Source: CAVPWP01 sp963709395 (GTDB taxonomy: Bacteria; Pseudomonadota; Alphaproteobacteria; Rhodobacterales; Rhodobacteraceae). Taken from it: 64,000 nt of DNA. Shown here one piece after another: positions 17,478 to 27,380 of this stretch. Location of the stretch: contig CAVPWP010000005.1 of NCBI GenBank assembly GCA_963709395.1, positions 62,001 to 126,000 of the forward strand, read 5' to 3'. The position numbers and the translations under genes were made by a program. The stretch's first letter is position 1. Every line of letters starts with the position of its first letter. The notes beneath the pieces were generated by a model. The model was not told the DNA's origin and did no database searches. It was given only the letters and a program-made list of their open reading frames with translations.

Positions 17478-18824
17478 ATGTCCGGAATTCCCCACGACCA
17501 TTACGAACCGACATCGGGCGGCGAGAAGTGGCTTCACCGCCGCCTCCCGATCGTGGCGCTGATGTACGACACGCTGATGCTCCCCACCCCCAAGAACCTG
17601 AACTGGATGTGGATCTGGGGAATCGTCCTGACCTTCTGTCTGGTGTTGCAGATCGTCACCGGCATTGTTCTGGTGATGCATTACACGCCGGACACCACGA
17701 TGGCCTTCGCCAGCGTGGAGCATATCATGCGTAACGTGAATGGCGGCTATATGCTGCGCTATATTCACCAGAACGGCGCATCGCTGTTCTTCCTAGCGGT
17801 CTACATGCACATCTTCCGCGGCCTCTACTACGGCTCGTACAAGGAGCCGCGCGAGATCACCTGGATCATCGGCATCCTGATCTACGTGCTGATGATGGGC
17901 ACGGCCTTCATGGGCTATGTTCTTCCCTGGGGTCAGATGTCGTTCTGGGGCGCCACGGTGATCACCGGCCTTTTCGGCGCGATCCCCTTCGTGGGCGAAA
18001 CGCTGCAGACCTGGCTTCTGGGCGGACCCGCGGTGGACAACGCGACGCTGACGCGCTTCTTCTCGCTGCATTACCTGCTGCCCTTCGTGATCCTGGGCCT
18101 TGTGGTCGTCCACATCTGGGCGTTCCACACCACCGGGAACAACAACCCCACCGGGGTCGAGGTGCGCCGCACGTCGCGCGAAGAAGCCGATGCCGATACC
18201 CTGCCGTTCTGGCCCTACTTCGTCATGAAGGACCTGTTCGCGCTGTTCGTGATCCTGGCGATCTTCTTCGCTGTGGTCGGGTTCATGCCGAACTACCTGG
18301 GACACCCGGACAACTATATCGAGGCGAACCCGCTTGTGACGCCCGCGCATATCGTTCCGGAATGGTACTTCCTGCCGTTCTACGCGATCCTGCGGGCCTT
18401 CGACGACACCGTCTGGGTGGTGCAGTTCGCATCGTTCATCACCGGCGGCATCATCGACGCCAAGTTCTTCGGCGTGCTGGCGATGTTCGGCGCGATCGTG
18501 GTGATGGCGCTGGCGCCCTGGCTTGACACCTCGTCGGTGCGGTCGGGCCGTTATCGCCCGATGTTCAAGTGGTGGTTCTGGCTTCTGGTGGTGGACTTCA
18601 TGGTCCTGATGTGGGTCGGTGCGATGCCGGCCGAGGGGATCTATCCCTACATCGCACTGATCGGGTCCGCCTACTGGTTCGCATATTTCCTGATCATCCT
18701 GCCGCTTCTGGGCGTGATCGAGAAACCGCTGCCGCAGCCTTCCACGATCGAGGACGACTTCGTCGAGCATTACGGCAGGACAAAGCCCGCAAGCGGGCTG
18801 GTCGATCCGAGCCCGGCCGAGTGA
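17478..18824 (+). CDS. petB: Cytochrome b subunit of the bc1 complex
   Basis: 448 residues with eight predicted membrane helices. The PEWY motif (PEWYFLPFY) of the Qo site and the helix histidines that bind hemes bL and bH (GYMLRYIHQNGAS, YMHIFRG, SLHYLLPF, HIWAFH) are visible. Its stop is 17 bases before petC. Complete and apparently intact. Confidence 0.96.
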   Translation: MSGIPHDHYEPTSGGEKWLHRRLPIVALMYDTLMLPTPKNLNWMWIWGIVLTFCLVLQIVTGIVLVMHYTPDTTMAFASVEHIMRNVNGGYMLRYIHQNGASLFFLAVYMHIFRGLYYGSYKEPREITWIIGILIYVLMMGTAFMGYVLPWGQMSFWGATVITGLFGAIPFVGETLQTWLLGGPAVDNATLTRFFSLHYLLPFVILGLVVVHIWAFHTTGNNNPTGVEVRRTSREEADADTLPFWPYFVMKDLFALFVILAIFFAVVGFMPNYLGHPDNYIEANPLVTPAHIVPEWYFLPFYAILRAFDDTVWVVQFASFITGGIIDAKFFGVLAMFGAIVVMALAPWLDTSSVRSGRYRPMFKWWFWLLVVDFMVLMWVGAMPAEGIYPYIALIGSAYWFAYFLIILPLLGVIEKPLPQPSTIEDDFVEHYGRTKPASGLVDPSPAE

Positions 18825-18841
18825 GAAAGGAACGCAATCCA

Positions 18842-19654
18842 ATGCTGAAACGTCTTGCACTTTCCGCCGCCATGGCGCTGACGCTTGCACCGGGGGCCGC
18901 TCTGGCCGCCGGCACCGCCGGCCATGTCGAGGATTTCGACTTCTCGTTCGAGGGGCCGTTCGGTACCTACGACCAGATGCAACTGCAGCGCGGGCTTCAG
19001 GTCTATACCGAAGTCTGCGCGGCGTGCCACGGGCTGAAGTTCGTGCCGTTCCGCACTCTGGGCGATCCGGGCGGTCCGGAACTGCCCGCGGATCAGGTCC
19101 GCGCCTATGCCGAGTTCTACGAGGTCTGGGACCCCGTTCTCTTCGAAGGAGAAGGCGATTTCCGTGCGGCCCGGCCGACCGACCACTTCCCCGCATCGAG
19201 CCTGTCGAACGCACCAGATCTGAGCCTGATGGCGAAGGCGCGCGCGGGCTTCCACGGGCCTTATGGGCTGGGCATCAACCAGCTCTTCCGCGGCATGGGC
19301 GGTGCGGAATACATCGCGTCGCTTCTGACCGGCTATACCGGTGAAGACAAGGAAGAGGCTGGCACCATCCTCTACGAGAACACCGCCTTTCCCGGCGGCT
19401 GGATCTCGATGGCGCCGCCGCTTTGGGGGGATGACGTCTTCTACGAAGACGGCTCGCCCACGGATATCGAGTTGGTCTCGAAAGACGTGGCCGCCTTCCT
19501 GATGTGGACCGCCGAGCCGAAGATGATGGCGCGCAAGCAGGCCGGCTTCACCGGGGTGATCATGCTGACGATCCTTTCGGTGCTGCTCTACCTGACGAAC
19601 AAGCGGATCTGGGCGCCGGTCAAGCGCAAGGCGAAGGTTCAGGCGGCCGAGTGA
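18842..19654 (+). CDS. petC: Cytochrome c1 of the bc1 complex
   Basis: 270 residues. A cleavable signal peptide (to about residue 22, ALAA) precedes the mature protein. The heme-binding CAACH motif and the methionine ligand region (ISMAPPLWGDD) are present. The C-terminal membrane anchor is IMLTILSVLLYLT. Electron acceptor from the Rieske protein, facing the periplasm. Confidence 0.96.
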   Translation: MLKRLALSAAMALTLAPGAALAAGTAGHVEDFDFSFEGPFGTYDQMQLQRGLQVYTEVCAACHGLKFVPFRTLGDPGGPELPADQVRAYAEFYEVWDPVLFEGEGDFRAARPTDHFPASSLSNAPDLSLMAKARAGFHGPYGLGINQLFRGMGGAEYIASLLTGYTGEDKEEAGTILYENTAFPGGWISMAPPLWGDDVFYEDGSPTDIELVSKDVAAFLMWTAEPKMMARKQAGFTGVIMLTILSVLLYLTNKRIWAPVKRKAKVQAAE

Positions 19655-19675
19655 TCCCGGACTGACGGCATGGTT

Positions 19676-19716
19676 CGGCGCCCTTGCGAAAACCCGCAGG
19701 GGCGCCGTTCCTATTT
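19676..19716 (+). terminator. Terminator of petABC
   Basis: Perfect 8-bp stem CGGCGCCC / GGGCGCCG with a 16-base loop, followed by a T-rich tail TTCCTATTT, 21 bases after the petC stop. Confidence 0.65.
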
Positions 19717-19768
19717 GGGGAGGGTCGCATGTCGAACCCGGCGGGCCCAACGATCCTCGGGCCTTCTC

Positions 19769-20653
19769 TCACGCCCCTTTCCAGCGGCCCAGCAGCCAGT
19801 ACCACTGATCCGGGTTTGCCAGGATGCGCGCCGACAGACTGTCGTTGAAGGCGCGGGTCATGGTGTCGGGGTCGGTGTGCGGAATGGCATCCTCGAACGC
19901 CACATCGAAACTGCTGCCATCCGCGCTGCGAGTGCCATAGGCCGGAACCATCGGCAGGTCGTATTTCAGCGCAAGCTGCGCGGCGGCAAGCGACGTCAGC
20001 GCCGGACGCCCCAGGAAAGGGATACGCACACCTTCGGCATATTTCTCGTCCAGAAGAATCGCCATGAAGCCGCCCTCGCGCAGATGGCGGACCAACGCCT
20101 TCGTGCCGAGGCGCCCGGTTTCGAGAATCGGCTTTCCGCCCGCTTCGATCCCGGCCAGCAGCCGCCGCTGGTAGTGGCGATTGGTCTGCGGCCGGTACAC
20201 CGCCCCAGTCTCCATGCCGCGGGACTTCAGAACGGCTCGTATCGCCTCCCACTGCCCGAAATGACCCGAGACGATGAGGGCGCCTTTCCCGGCGGCCCGC
20301 GCCTCTTCCAGCGCGGCAAGGCCGGGGCCGGAGAACCGAAAGGTATCCTGGCGGGTCTGGAACTCGGCGCAATGATAGATCTCGAACAGCGTCTGGCCCA
20401 TGTGGCGGCCCATATCCCGGCTCATGCGCGCCCGTTCGCCGCGCGGCATGTCCGAAAACACGAGAGAGACTTCGCGGTCGAACCGCCACCTCGCCGGAGG
20501 AAACCAGCGCGTCACCACGCCGACCATCGCGCCAAGCGCACGTGAACGCTTGGCAAAACCGCGCGGACGCGACACCGTCAGCGCAGACAGCAGCGGCAGG
20601 TACCTGACGTGATGCCAGGCCGATCTGAGCGAACGGGAAAACACCCGGTCCAT
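19769..20653 (-). CDS. Lysophospholipid/lipid A acyltransferase (LpxL/HtrB family)
   Basis: 294 residues from ATG 20653. The frame is open to a TTG at 20731, so the start is uncertain. Contains the family's HxxxxE-type motif (HFGQWEA) and the following basic segment YRPQTNRHYQRRL. The catalytic His and acidic residue transfer an acyl chain to a lipid A precursor or an acyl-glycine type lipid at the inner membrane. It lies seven bases or more after thiQ and may be co-transcribed with it. Which lipid it modifies cannot be told. Confidence 0.8.
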   Translation of the reverse strand: MDRVFSRSLRSAWHHVRYLPLLSALTVSRPRGFAKRSRALGAMVGVVTRWFPPARWRFDREVSLVFSDMPRGERARMSRDMGRHMGQTLFEIYHCAEFQTRQDTFRFSGPGLAALEEARAAGKGALIVSGHFGQWEAIRAVLKSRGMETGAVYRPQTNRHYQRRLLAGIEAGGKPILETGRLGTKALVRHLREGGFMAILLDEKYAEGVRIPFLGRPALTSLAAAQLALKYDLPMVPAYGTRSADGSSFDVAFEDAIPHTDPDTMTRAFNDSLSARILANPDQWYWLLGRWKGA

Positions 20654-20737
20654 ATGTCCAGTCGGCACGGCCTTGCCAAGGTCAAAACGGCGGGCAGCCT
20701 GCGGCCTCTTCGCCGGACGGGCTGGGGCCAATCCCGC

Positions 20738-21448
20738 TCAGCTTCCGATATAGCTGCGCAGCGCCTCGGGCGGGTTGTCGAACAGCGCCTGCGTGGGCTG
20801 CGGAGCGTGGGCGTGGCCGTTGTCGATGAACACCGTTTCATCCGCGATGCGGCGGGCGTCGTCGGGATCGTGGCTGACCATGAGCACGGTCATGCCGGTT
20901 TCCCGCGACAGATCCGCGACGAGGCCGAGCATGTCGTCCTTCAGCGCCGGACCAAGCCCCGAGAAGGCTTCGTCCAGAAGCATGATCGGCCGGTCCCGGA
21001 TCAGGGTGCGGGCCAGTGCCACGCGGGCCTGCTGGCCCCCGGACAGGTCCCCCGGCCGGCGCCGTTCCAGCCCCGTCAGGCCCACACGGGCCAGCGCATC
21101 GGCCACGGCCGCCCGATCCGCCTCGGTCAGCCGAAGGGAGGGCGACACGCCAAGGCCCACATTCGCGGCGACGTCGAGATGGGGAAAGAGGTTCTGGTCC
21201 TGAAAGATCGTGCTGACGGGCCGGTCGCCGGGGGCAAGCGGCGTGAGGTCGCGGCCCTTCCAGAGGATCTGCCCCTTGTCCGGTGTCTCGAACCCCGCGA
21301 TCAGCGACAGAAGGGTCGACTTGCCCGAGCCGGAGGGGCCGACGACGGCGACGCACCGACCGGCCGCAATGCTCCAGTCCGCACTCAGGACAAAACCGTC
21401 GCGGGCAAAGCGAAGGGTGCGGATCTCAAGGCCGTCACTCCCGTGCAT
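20738..21448 (-). CDS. thiQ: Thiamine ABC transporter ATP-binding protein
   Basis: 236 residues. Walker A GPSGSGKST, signature LSGGQQARVALARTL, Walker B IMLLDEAFSGLG. It overlaps the end of thiP by 14 bases and completes the thiBPQ importer behind a TPP riboswitch. Confidence 0.92.
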   Translation of the reverse strand: MHGSDGLEIRTLRFARDGFVLSADWSIAAGRCVAVVGPSGSGKSTLLSLIAGFETPDKGQILWKGRDLTPLAPGDRPVSTIFQDQNLFPHLDVAANVGLGVSPSLRLTEADRAAVADALARVGLTGLERRRPGDLSGGQQARVALARTLIRDRPIMLLDEAFSGLGPALKDDMLGLVADLSRETGMTVLMVSHDPDDARRIADETVFIDNGHAHAPQPTQALFDNPPEALRSYIGS

Positions 21449-23009
21449 TCATCCGCCCCCCGCGGTCGAAGATCCAGAACAGTGCCACGCTGATGGTCAC
21501 CAGAAGAAGTGCTGCGGCGGCGGCGTCTGCCATGCGATAGGCCCCCATGAGGCTGTAGACCTGCAAGGGCAGCGTCGGTGCCTGCGGATCGGCAAAAAGG
21601 ATGATGACGCCAAGGTCGCCCATCGACAGCGCCGCGGCAAGGCCCGCGCCGAAGCCGATGGGCCGCGACAGACGGGGCAGGTAGACAAGGCGCAACCGGG
21701 CCAAGGGCGGCATCGCAAGGCTGTCGGCGAGGCGGGCATAGTCGCGCAGCACATCCACGACGGCCGGGATCAGGACCCGTAGTGTGAACGGCAGCGCCAT
21801 CAGCGCGTTGACGAGCGCGGTGACCGGCAGGGCAAGCGCGCGGGGGTCGGCGATCGGAAACAGGACGATGAAAAGGCCAGTTCCGACCACAAGGGACGAG
21901 GCCGCGACGGTCAGGTAGCCCGCGCCCTCGATCATCCCGGCGCGACGGGGGGCCCGGGGTGCAAGTGTGGCCGCCCCTGCTGCGATCGCCCCTGAGAGGA
22001 TTAGTGTCAGCGTGGCAGAGGACAGCGCCACGAGGACCGAGCGCAGGGTCGCGGCCCAGATCCCCGCCGGCAGGTCTGCAAGGCGCGGCAGTCCTGCGAC
22101 GACCACCGCGCCCAGCGGCAGAAGCAGGAACAGCGCGACAAGGACAATGGCCGCCGTGTCGATGGCGCGCAGGGCGGGTGTGCGGGCGTCCCACCGGGTG
22201 ACCGGGCGGTCAAGACCCGTGCCGAAGGCTGACGGAACCGCGATGCGCCAGGCCAGAGCCGTGGCCGCAAGCGTGAGGACCAGTTGTACCAGCGCCAGAA
22301 GGGCTGCCTTGCCGAGGTCGAAGTCGAAGCGGAAGGCCTGGTAGATCGCCAGTTCCACCGTCGTGGCGCGGGGACCGCCGCCAAGGGTCAGAGCGACGGC
22401 GAAGCTGGTCAGGCAGACAAGAAAGATCACCATTGCCGCCCCCGGGACGACGGCGCGCAGCATCGGCCGTTCGATCGCGCGCGAAATGTCGGCGGCGGTC
22501 ATTCCAAGGGACGCAGCAAGGCGGAAGCGTTCTGCGGGAACGGATTGCCAGCCCTGCAGCAGAAAGCGGGTCGCGAGAGGCAGGTTGAAGAAGACATGGG
22601 CCAGGATCACGCCTTGGGCGCCGTAGATCGAGATCGGCTCGAACCCTCCCGCCATGAGCGCGCGGCTGATCAGTCCGTTCTGACCGAAGATGGCGATGAT
22701 CCCCAGGACGGCGACGATCACCGGCAGGATGAAGGGCGCGCCAAGCAGGGTGACCAGAAGGCGACGACCGGGGAAGTCGCGGCGGGCCAGCGCCCGTGCC
22801 ACCGGAATCGCGAGTGCGACGCTGAGCGCGGCCGAGATCACCGCCTGGACGACGGTAAAGCGGACCGCCGCCCAGTCGGCCGGGCCAAGGGCGGCGGGCG
22901 CCTCGGCCCGCAGGAAGACCGCGATCAGCGGACCGGCGACGAAGACGGCGACAAGCGCGGCGGCGGTTGTCCCTGCCCCGACGGCTATCGGCTGAGCGCG
23001 GCGCGCCAT
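21435..23009 (-). CDS. thiP: Thiamine ABC transporter permease
   Basis: 524 residues, about twelve membrane helices in two homologous halves, typical of the fused ThiP permease. Two EAA-like loops are visible (FRLAASLGMTAADISRAIERP and YARLADSLAMPPLARLRLVYLP, given in part). Overlaps thiB by about 25 bases. Confidence 0.92.
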   Translation of the reverse strand: MARRAQPIAVGAGTTAAALVAVFVAGPLIAVFLRAEAPAALGPADWAAVRFTVVQAVISAALSVALAIPVARALARRDFPGRRLLVTLLGAPFILPVIVAVLGIIAIFGQNGLISRALMAGGFEPISIYGAQGVILAHVFFNLPLATRFLLQGWQSVPAERFRLAASLGMTAADISRAIERPMLRAVVPGAAMVIFLVCLTSFAVALTLGGGPRATTVELAIYQAFRFDFDLGKAALLALVQLVLTLAATALAWRIAVPSAFGTGLDRPVTRWDARTPALRAIDTAAIVLVALFLLLPLGAVVVAGLPRLADLPAGIWAATLRSVLVALSSATLTLILSGAIAAGAATLAPRAPRRAGMIEGAGYLTVAASSLVVGTGLFIVLFPIADPRALALPVTALVNALMALPFTLRVLIPAVVDVLRDYARLADSLAMPPLARLRLVYLPRLSRPIGFGAGLAAALSMGDLGVIILFADPQAPTLPLQVYSLMGAYRMADAAAAALLLVTISVALFWIFDRGGRMNARE

Positions 23010-23981
23010 TCTTCCAGTGCCGCATCCCGGATCGTTTCGGCCTCGGCCGGCGACAGGAGAAGCGCCTTGTCCGGCGTGATCAGGGTGCCGAAGCCGTCCG
23101 GCAGTCCCCCTGCCGGGGTCACGGCGGGATACATCCAGTTGGTCGTTGGGATGACCGTCTGGAACGCGTCGGTGAGCATGAAGTCGAGGAACGCTCGCGC
23201 GAGGTCCGGCTGGTCCGAGGACGCGAGCATGCCCGCAACCTCGACCTGCATGTAATGGCCGTCGTCGAAGGGGGCGGCGGCCTTGGTCGGGTCGTCTTCC
23301 GCGATCAGGTGATAGGCGGGCGAGGTGGTGTAGGACAGCACCATGTCGGCCTCGCCCTCAAGGAAGAGGCCATAGGCCTCGGACCAGCCGGGGGTGACGG
23401 TGACGATGTTGTCGGAGAGCGCCTCCCATAGCGGCCGGGGCGTCGTCGCCGTGGGCAGCCTTCACCCACATCAGAAGGCCCAGACCGGGGGTCGAGGACC
23501 GGGGGTCCTGGATCAGGATCGAGACGTCGCTGTCGGCGAGAGCCTGCAGGCTGACGGGCGGCTCGGGCAGACGGGTCGTATCGTGGACGAAGGCGAAGTA
23601 CCCCCAGTCGAAGGGCAGGAAAAGCGGGTCATCCCATGCGACCGGCAGGTCGAGGGACAGGTCGGTCTTGCCATGCGGAGCGAAGAGACCTGTGCCGGCC
23701 GCGCGGTCGGTCAGATTGGTGTCGAGGCCCAGCACGACGTCGGCCTCGGTGCGCGCGCCCTCGAGTTGGAGCCTTGCCAGAAGGGCCGCGCCATCGCCCG
23801 CGCCGACGAACTGCAGGTCGCAGCCGCAGGTTTCTTCGAACGCGGTCTCGATCGCGGGACCGGGGCCCCATTCGGACACGAAGCTGTCGTAGGTATAGAC
23901 GGTGAGGACGGGTGTGTCCTGTGCCTGGGCCGCAAGGGCCGTGGCAGACAGAAGCGCCGTCATGGTGAAGGTATGGTTCAT
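22985..23981 (-). CDS. thiB: Thiamine-binding periplasmic protein (one frameshift)
   Basis: About 331 residues after correction. Signal peptide at residues 1-20 (ends AQAQ). The mature start VLTVYTYDSFVSEWGPGP is characteristic of ThiB/TbpA. The frame breaks near 23433: deleting one base in GCGGCC lets DDAPA continue as LWEALSDNIVTVTPGWSEAYG and then MVLSYTTSPAYHLIAEDD. First gene of the operon, immediately downstream of the TPP riboswitch, which would shut it off when thiamine diphosphate is plentiful. Confidence 0.9.
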
Positions 23982-24030
23982 GGCATCCTCTACGCATGTC
24001 GGGCGGGGTTCGGGTAGAGGAACTCTCTGA

Positions 24031-24116
24031 CCTTCCCTCCGCCGGTATTAGCCGGTTCAGGTTCGACGGGTTCGCGCAGCCGGCGCATCTCAGCCCAGTG
24101 TCAGGGCACCCCGAGG
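24031..24116 (-). promoter_or_regulatory. TPP riboswitch (THI element)
   Basis: On the minus strand the conserved THI elements appear in order: GGGGTGCC near the 5' side, GGGCTGAGAT, then GAACCTGAACCGGCTAATACC and GGCGGAGGGAA at the 3' side (fragments shown). About 50 bases upstream of thiB. Thiamine diphosphate binding would repress thiBPQ. Confidence 0.95.
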
Positions 24117-24392
24117 TACGGTTGAGGATAGGCCAAGGGCGCGCGGGCGCAAGGGGCCGCAGCGATGAAAGCCTGTCCGGGACTTGAATGGGGGGGAGGC
24201 GAAAGACCCCGATGCCGCGGGCTGGGTGGGGGCTGTTGATCCGCAGCATCGGGGGTTAGCGTCTTTCGCTGGAATGAAGGTCGCAGCGGATGAAGGCGCA
24301 ATGAAGGAGTGGGCCGTGCACCGGAGCGGTAATTCTGAGGCAATTTCTTGACCGCGCTTGATTTCACCGTCGCTCGGGCACAACATCACGCC
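24117..24392. other. Intergenic region between TPP riboswitch and DUF2794 gene
   Basis: About 275 bases that must hold the divergent promoters of thiBPQ and the DUF2794 gene. Minus-strand open frames here extend through the riboswitch and are not credible. Nothing else recognised. Confidence 0.4.
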
Positions 24393-24740
24393 ATGACGAT
24401 ACAGTCTCCCACGCCGTTCCCCGCCGCACGTTCGCTTGACGACAAGGTTGCCTTCGACCGTATCGAGTTGCAGGTGATCCTCGGGCTTTACGGCCGGATG
24501 GTGGCCGCGGGCGAATGGCGGGACTACGGAATGTCGTTCCTGCGGGACGTCGCGGTCTTTTCGGTCTTTCGCAGGACGGCCGAATACCCGGTCTATCGCA
24601 TCGAGAAGCGTCCCAAGCTGCGTCAGCGTCAGGGCATGTACGCCGTAATCGGCATGGATGGTCAGATCCTCAAGCGCGGACACGATCTTCGAACCGTCCT
24701 GCGGGACTTCGACCGCAAGCTGATCCGGCCGGTCGACTAG
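24393..24740 (+). CDS. DUF2794 domain protein
   Basis: 115 residues from ATG 24393. Contains the DUF2794 pattern (FDRIELQVILGLYGRMVAAGEWRDYG, given here in part; FRRTAEYPVYRIEKRPKL; GQILKRGHDLRTVLRDFDRKL). A small cytosolic alphaproteobacterial protein of unknown function. Its stop overlaps the convergent NlpC/P60 gene's stop by three bases. Confidence 0.85.
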   Translation: MTIQSPTPFPAARSLDDKVAFDRIELQVILGLYGRMVAAGEWRDYGMSFLRDVAVFSVFRRTAEYPVYRIEKRPKLRQRQGMYAVIGMDGQILKRGHDLRTVLRDFDRKLIRPVD

Positions 24741-25573
24741 GTCCCCGCCTGAAGGCGCCTTCGCGCCACAACCGGCCCGCCTCCCTGCGCCTCGATCCGG
24801 GCAATCGCCGCCACACGTGGCTCGTAGGCCACGGCCATGTGGTGGGCATTGGCGTGGATCAGGGTTTCGGCATCGACCGCGATGGCGACATGACCCTCCC
24901 AGAAAAAGAGGTCGCCGCGGATCACGGGGGCGTCCGGCGGGATGTCGGCGCCCAGCGCGGCCTGAAGGTCACTGTCGCCGGGACAGGGAATTCCACAGGC
25001 CAGATACGCCGCCTGCACGAGGCCCGAGCAATCGATACCGAAGACCGAGTTTCCGCCCCAGAGATAGGGCGTGCCGAAGAAGACCTGCGCCACCGTCACG
25101 GGGTCGCGGAACGGGCGGTCGACCGGTCGCAGATGTGGCTTGGGAACAAAGGCCCCATTCGTCGTCTCGAAGAAGGTGCGGTCTTCGTGGGCGATGGCAA
25201 GGCGGGCCCCGAAGCCGAGTGACGTAATCTCGGGCGTCTTGATGTCGGGGGAGGCATAAAGATGCGTGGCGCGGACCGCGACGACATGGGTTGCGGCGAT
25301 GTCGTCGCCAAGCTGGTCGTCCGCGATGTAGCCCACATAGCCATCGCGAGCGGCGCGGCCGAAAGCCCAGCCGTCGCGGGTCTCGAGCACGAGAAACCGG
25401 TCGCCCATCTGGAGCTGGCGGTCACGCGCCCCGGCAGGGGCGCGGCACAGGTCGGCCAGCTGTGCCGAGACTGTCTTCCAGGTGCCAGGCACAAAGGCAT
25501 CGGCCGTGACCCGGTCTTCCCAGCCGGCTTCGGCGACGCGGCCGTTCGACGGGGTCAGGCGGGGATCGGTCAC
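24737..25573 (-). CDS. NlpC/P60 family cell-wall hydrolase with SH3-like domains
   Basis: 278 residues. N-terminal bacterial SH3-like region (about 30-140; FLVLETRDGWAFGRAARDGYVG) and a C-terminal NlpC/P60 domain (about 150-260) with catalytic Cys in GIDCSGLVQAAY and His in GHVAIAVD. No signal peptide is seen, so it probably acts on cytosolic muropeptides in recycling, like YkfC-type dipeptidyl peptidases. ATGA overlap with the M17 peptidase suggests joint peptide breakdown. Confidence 0.88.
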   Translation of the reverse strand: MTDPRLTPSNGRVAEAGWEDRVTADAFVPGTWKTVSAQLADLCRAPAGARDRQLQMGDRFLVLETRDGWAFGRAARDGYVGYIADDQLGDDIAATHVVAVRATHLYASPDIKTPEITSLGFGARLAIAHEDRTFFETTNGAFVPKPHLRPVDRPFRDPVTVAQVFFGTPYLWGGNSVFGIDCSGLVQAAYLACGIPCPGDSDLQAALGADIPPDAPVIRGDLFFWEGHVAIAVDAETLIHANAHHMAVAYEPRVAAIARIEAQGGGPVVARRRLQAGT

Positions 25574-26958
25574 AGGCTCAGGACGCGCGGCAGGGCCTGC
25601 AGCAAGGCCCGCGCCCCCTGTGCAGCACCGCCTTTCGGCCGCCCGGGGGATGGCGCCGGTTGCCAGCCGTAGACGTCGAGATGCAGATAGCGGGGCGCGT
25701 CGGTCACGAAGCGGCGCAGGAACAGCGCCGCGGTGATCGCCCCGGCGAAGCCGCCCTTCGGCGCGTTGTCGAGATCGGCGATGCCCGGTTCGATCATGGA
25801 CTCGTAGGGATCCCAGAACGGCAGGCGCCAGACCGGGTCCCGGACCTCGGACCCTGCGTCCGACAGGAGCCCCGCAAGGTCGTCGGACCCCGTGAAGAAC
25901 GGAGCCAGATCGGGTCCCACCGCGACGCGCGCGGCACCGGTGAGCGTGGCCATGGAGACGACGAGATCCGAGGGTTCCTCGTCAGCCAGCGCCAGCGCGT
26001 CGGCCAGGACGAGGCGCCCCTCGGCATCGGTGTTGTTGATCTCGACCGTCAGTCCCTTGCGCGAGCGCAGGATATCGCCCGGGCGGAACGCCGCACCCGA
26101 GACCGCGTTCTCGACCGCCGGGATCAGGACGCGCAGTCGAACCGGCAGGCCAAGCTGCATGATCATCCGGGCAAGGCCGAGGACGGTGGCCGCACCGCCC
26201 ATGTCCTTCTTCATCAGCCCCATCGAAGCGCCGGGCTTGAGGTTCAGCCCGCCCGTGTCGAAGCAGACCCCCTTGCCCACCAGCGTCAGACACGGCCCGG
26301 CCTCGCCCCAGCGCATCTCGATCAGGCGCGGGGCGCGCGGGCTTGCGGCGCCGACCGCGTGGATCATCGGAAAGCCCCGTTCGAGAAGCGCGTCGCCCAC
26401 GATCTGATCGAAAGACGCGCCGACCTCCTGCGCCAGCAACTGCACCGCCGCGGCGAGTTCGGCGGGACCCATGTCGTTGGCGGGGGTATTGATGAGGTCG
26501 CGCGTCAGCGCCTCGCCCCCGGCGATGACCTCAAGACGTGCGGCGTCGATCCCGTCTGGCGCGACAAGGGCGGCCTTGGGAGGCGTGGTCGCGCGATATC
26601 TGTCGAAGCGATAGCCTTCCATCAGCCAGCCCAGGCATTCGGCGGACAGATCCCCCGGTGTCAGACCGTGCTGAAGCCGCCAGGGACCGGCGGATAGCGT
26701 GGATCGTGCCTGCGCCAGCGCATACCGGTTGCGCGCCCGATCGCGCGGCCCGCCAAGCCCGACGGCGGCCGCAACGGGGCGACCGTCGGGGCCGGGAATT
26801 TCGACCGAAGCGCCGTGGGCGGCCGTGAAGCCCTGCGCCTCGACCCAGGCGGCGGCATGGGCGGAAAGCGTGGATTTCCAGGTGTCGAGGCCGCCTGTCT
26901 CTACCAGCGTCAGCGGGCAGGCGGTTTCGTCGGGCGGGGCGAAGGCAAGCTGTGTCAT
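25570..26958 (-). CDS. Leucyl aminopeptidase family (M17) metallopeptidase
   Basis: 462 residues. C-terminal catalytic domain with GKGVCFDTGGLNLKPGASM (metal-binding Asp and Lys) and the family signature NTDAEGRLVLADAL. Two-metal cytosolic aminopeptidase releasing N-terminal residues. Translationally coupled to the NlpC/P60 gene, consistent with recycling of peptidoglycan peptides. Confidence 0.92.
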   Translation of the reverse strand: MTQLAFAPPDETACPLTLVETGGLDTWKSTLSAHAAAWVEAQGFTAAHGASVEIPGPDGRPVAAAVGLGGPRDRARNRYALAQARSTLSAGPWRLQHGLTPGDLSAECLGWLMEGYRFDRYRATTPPKAALVAPDGIDAARLEVIAGGEALTRDLINTPANDMGPAELAAAVQLLAQEVGASFDQIVGDALLERGFPMIHAVGAASPRAPRLIEMRWGEAGPCLTLVGKGVCFDTGGLNLKPGASMGLMKKDMGGAATVLGLARMIMQLGLPVRLRVLIPAVENAVSGAAFRPGDILRSRKGLTVEINNTDAEGRLVLADALALADEEPSDLVVSMATLTGAARVAVGPDLAPFFTGSDDLAGLLSDAGSEVRDPVWRLPFWDPYESMIEPGIADLDNAPKGGFAGAITAALFLRRFVTDAPRYLHLDVYGWQPAPSPGRPKGGAAQGARALLQALPRVLSL

Positions 26959-26999
26959 GGCCGCGACCCTAGCCGAACGCGCGACACCTGCAAGCGCCC

Positions 27000-27380
27000 T
27001 CAGAGGGTAAGATCGTGGACATCCGAGACGGTGACCAGCGACATTTCCCCCACGCGGATCAGGCGTGCCACGCAGGCGGCAAGCGCGGCACTGTCACGCG
27101 ACTTTGCCAGGGCATTCACGGCCTTTGCTGCATCGCGCAGGCTGGCAAGGCCGGTCTGGTCGGCCATTGCGGCGATGCCCTGAGCGCCCCGGGCGACGCG
27201 ATCAAGCGCGCCGGTGCCATAGGCGGTTTCGATGCGGGCAAGACGCACGGCGATCTCGCCCATCGCGCGCGTCATCACGCGGTCGGCACCACCATTGGCC
27301 GGATCTGCGGCAAGCGCCCGCAGGCGCCGGTTGTCGAGACGAAGTTCTTCCGCATGATAAAGCCGCGTGACCTGACCCAT
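27000..27380 (-). CDS. Hypothetical protein
   Basis: 126 residues, predicted mostly helical, alanine- and arginine-rich (ADRVMTRAMGEIAVRLARIETAY; VARLIRVGEMSLVTVSDVHDLTL, in parts). Coding-like composition and clean spacing between asd and the peptidase. I do not recognise a family. Similar short helical proteins occur in Rhodobacteraceae genomes. Confidence 0.6.
   Translation of the reverse strand: MGQVTRLYHAEELRLDNRRLRALAADPANGGADRVMTRAMGEIAVRLARIETAYGTGALDRVARGAQGIAAMADQTGLASLRDAAKAVNALAKSRDSAALAACVARLIRVGEMSLVTVSDVHDLTL

Noticed and set aside
24090..24683. 197-codon minus-strand frame next to the TPP riboswitch
   Set aside because: Runs through the riboswitch and lies antisense to the DUF2794 gene.
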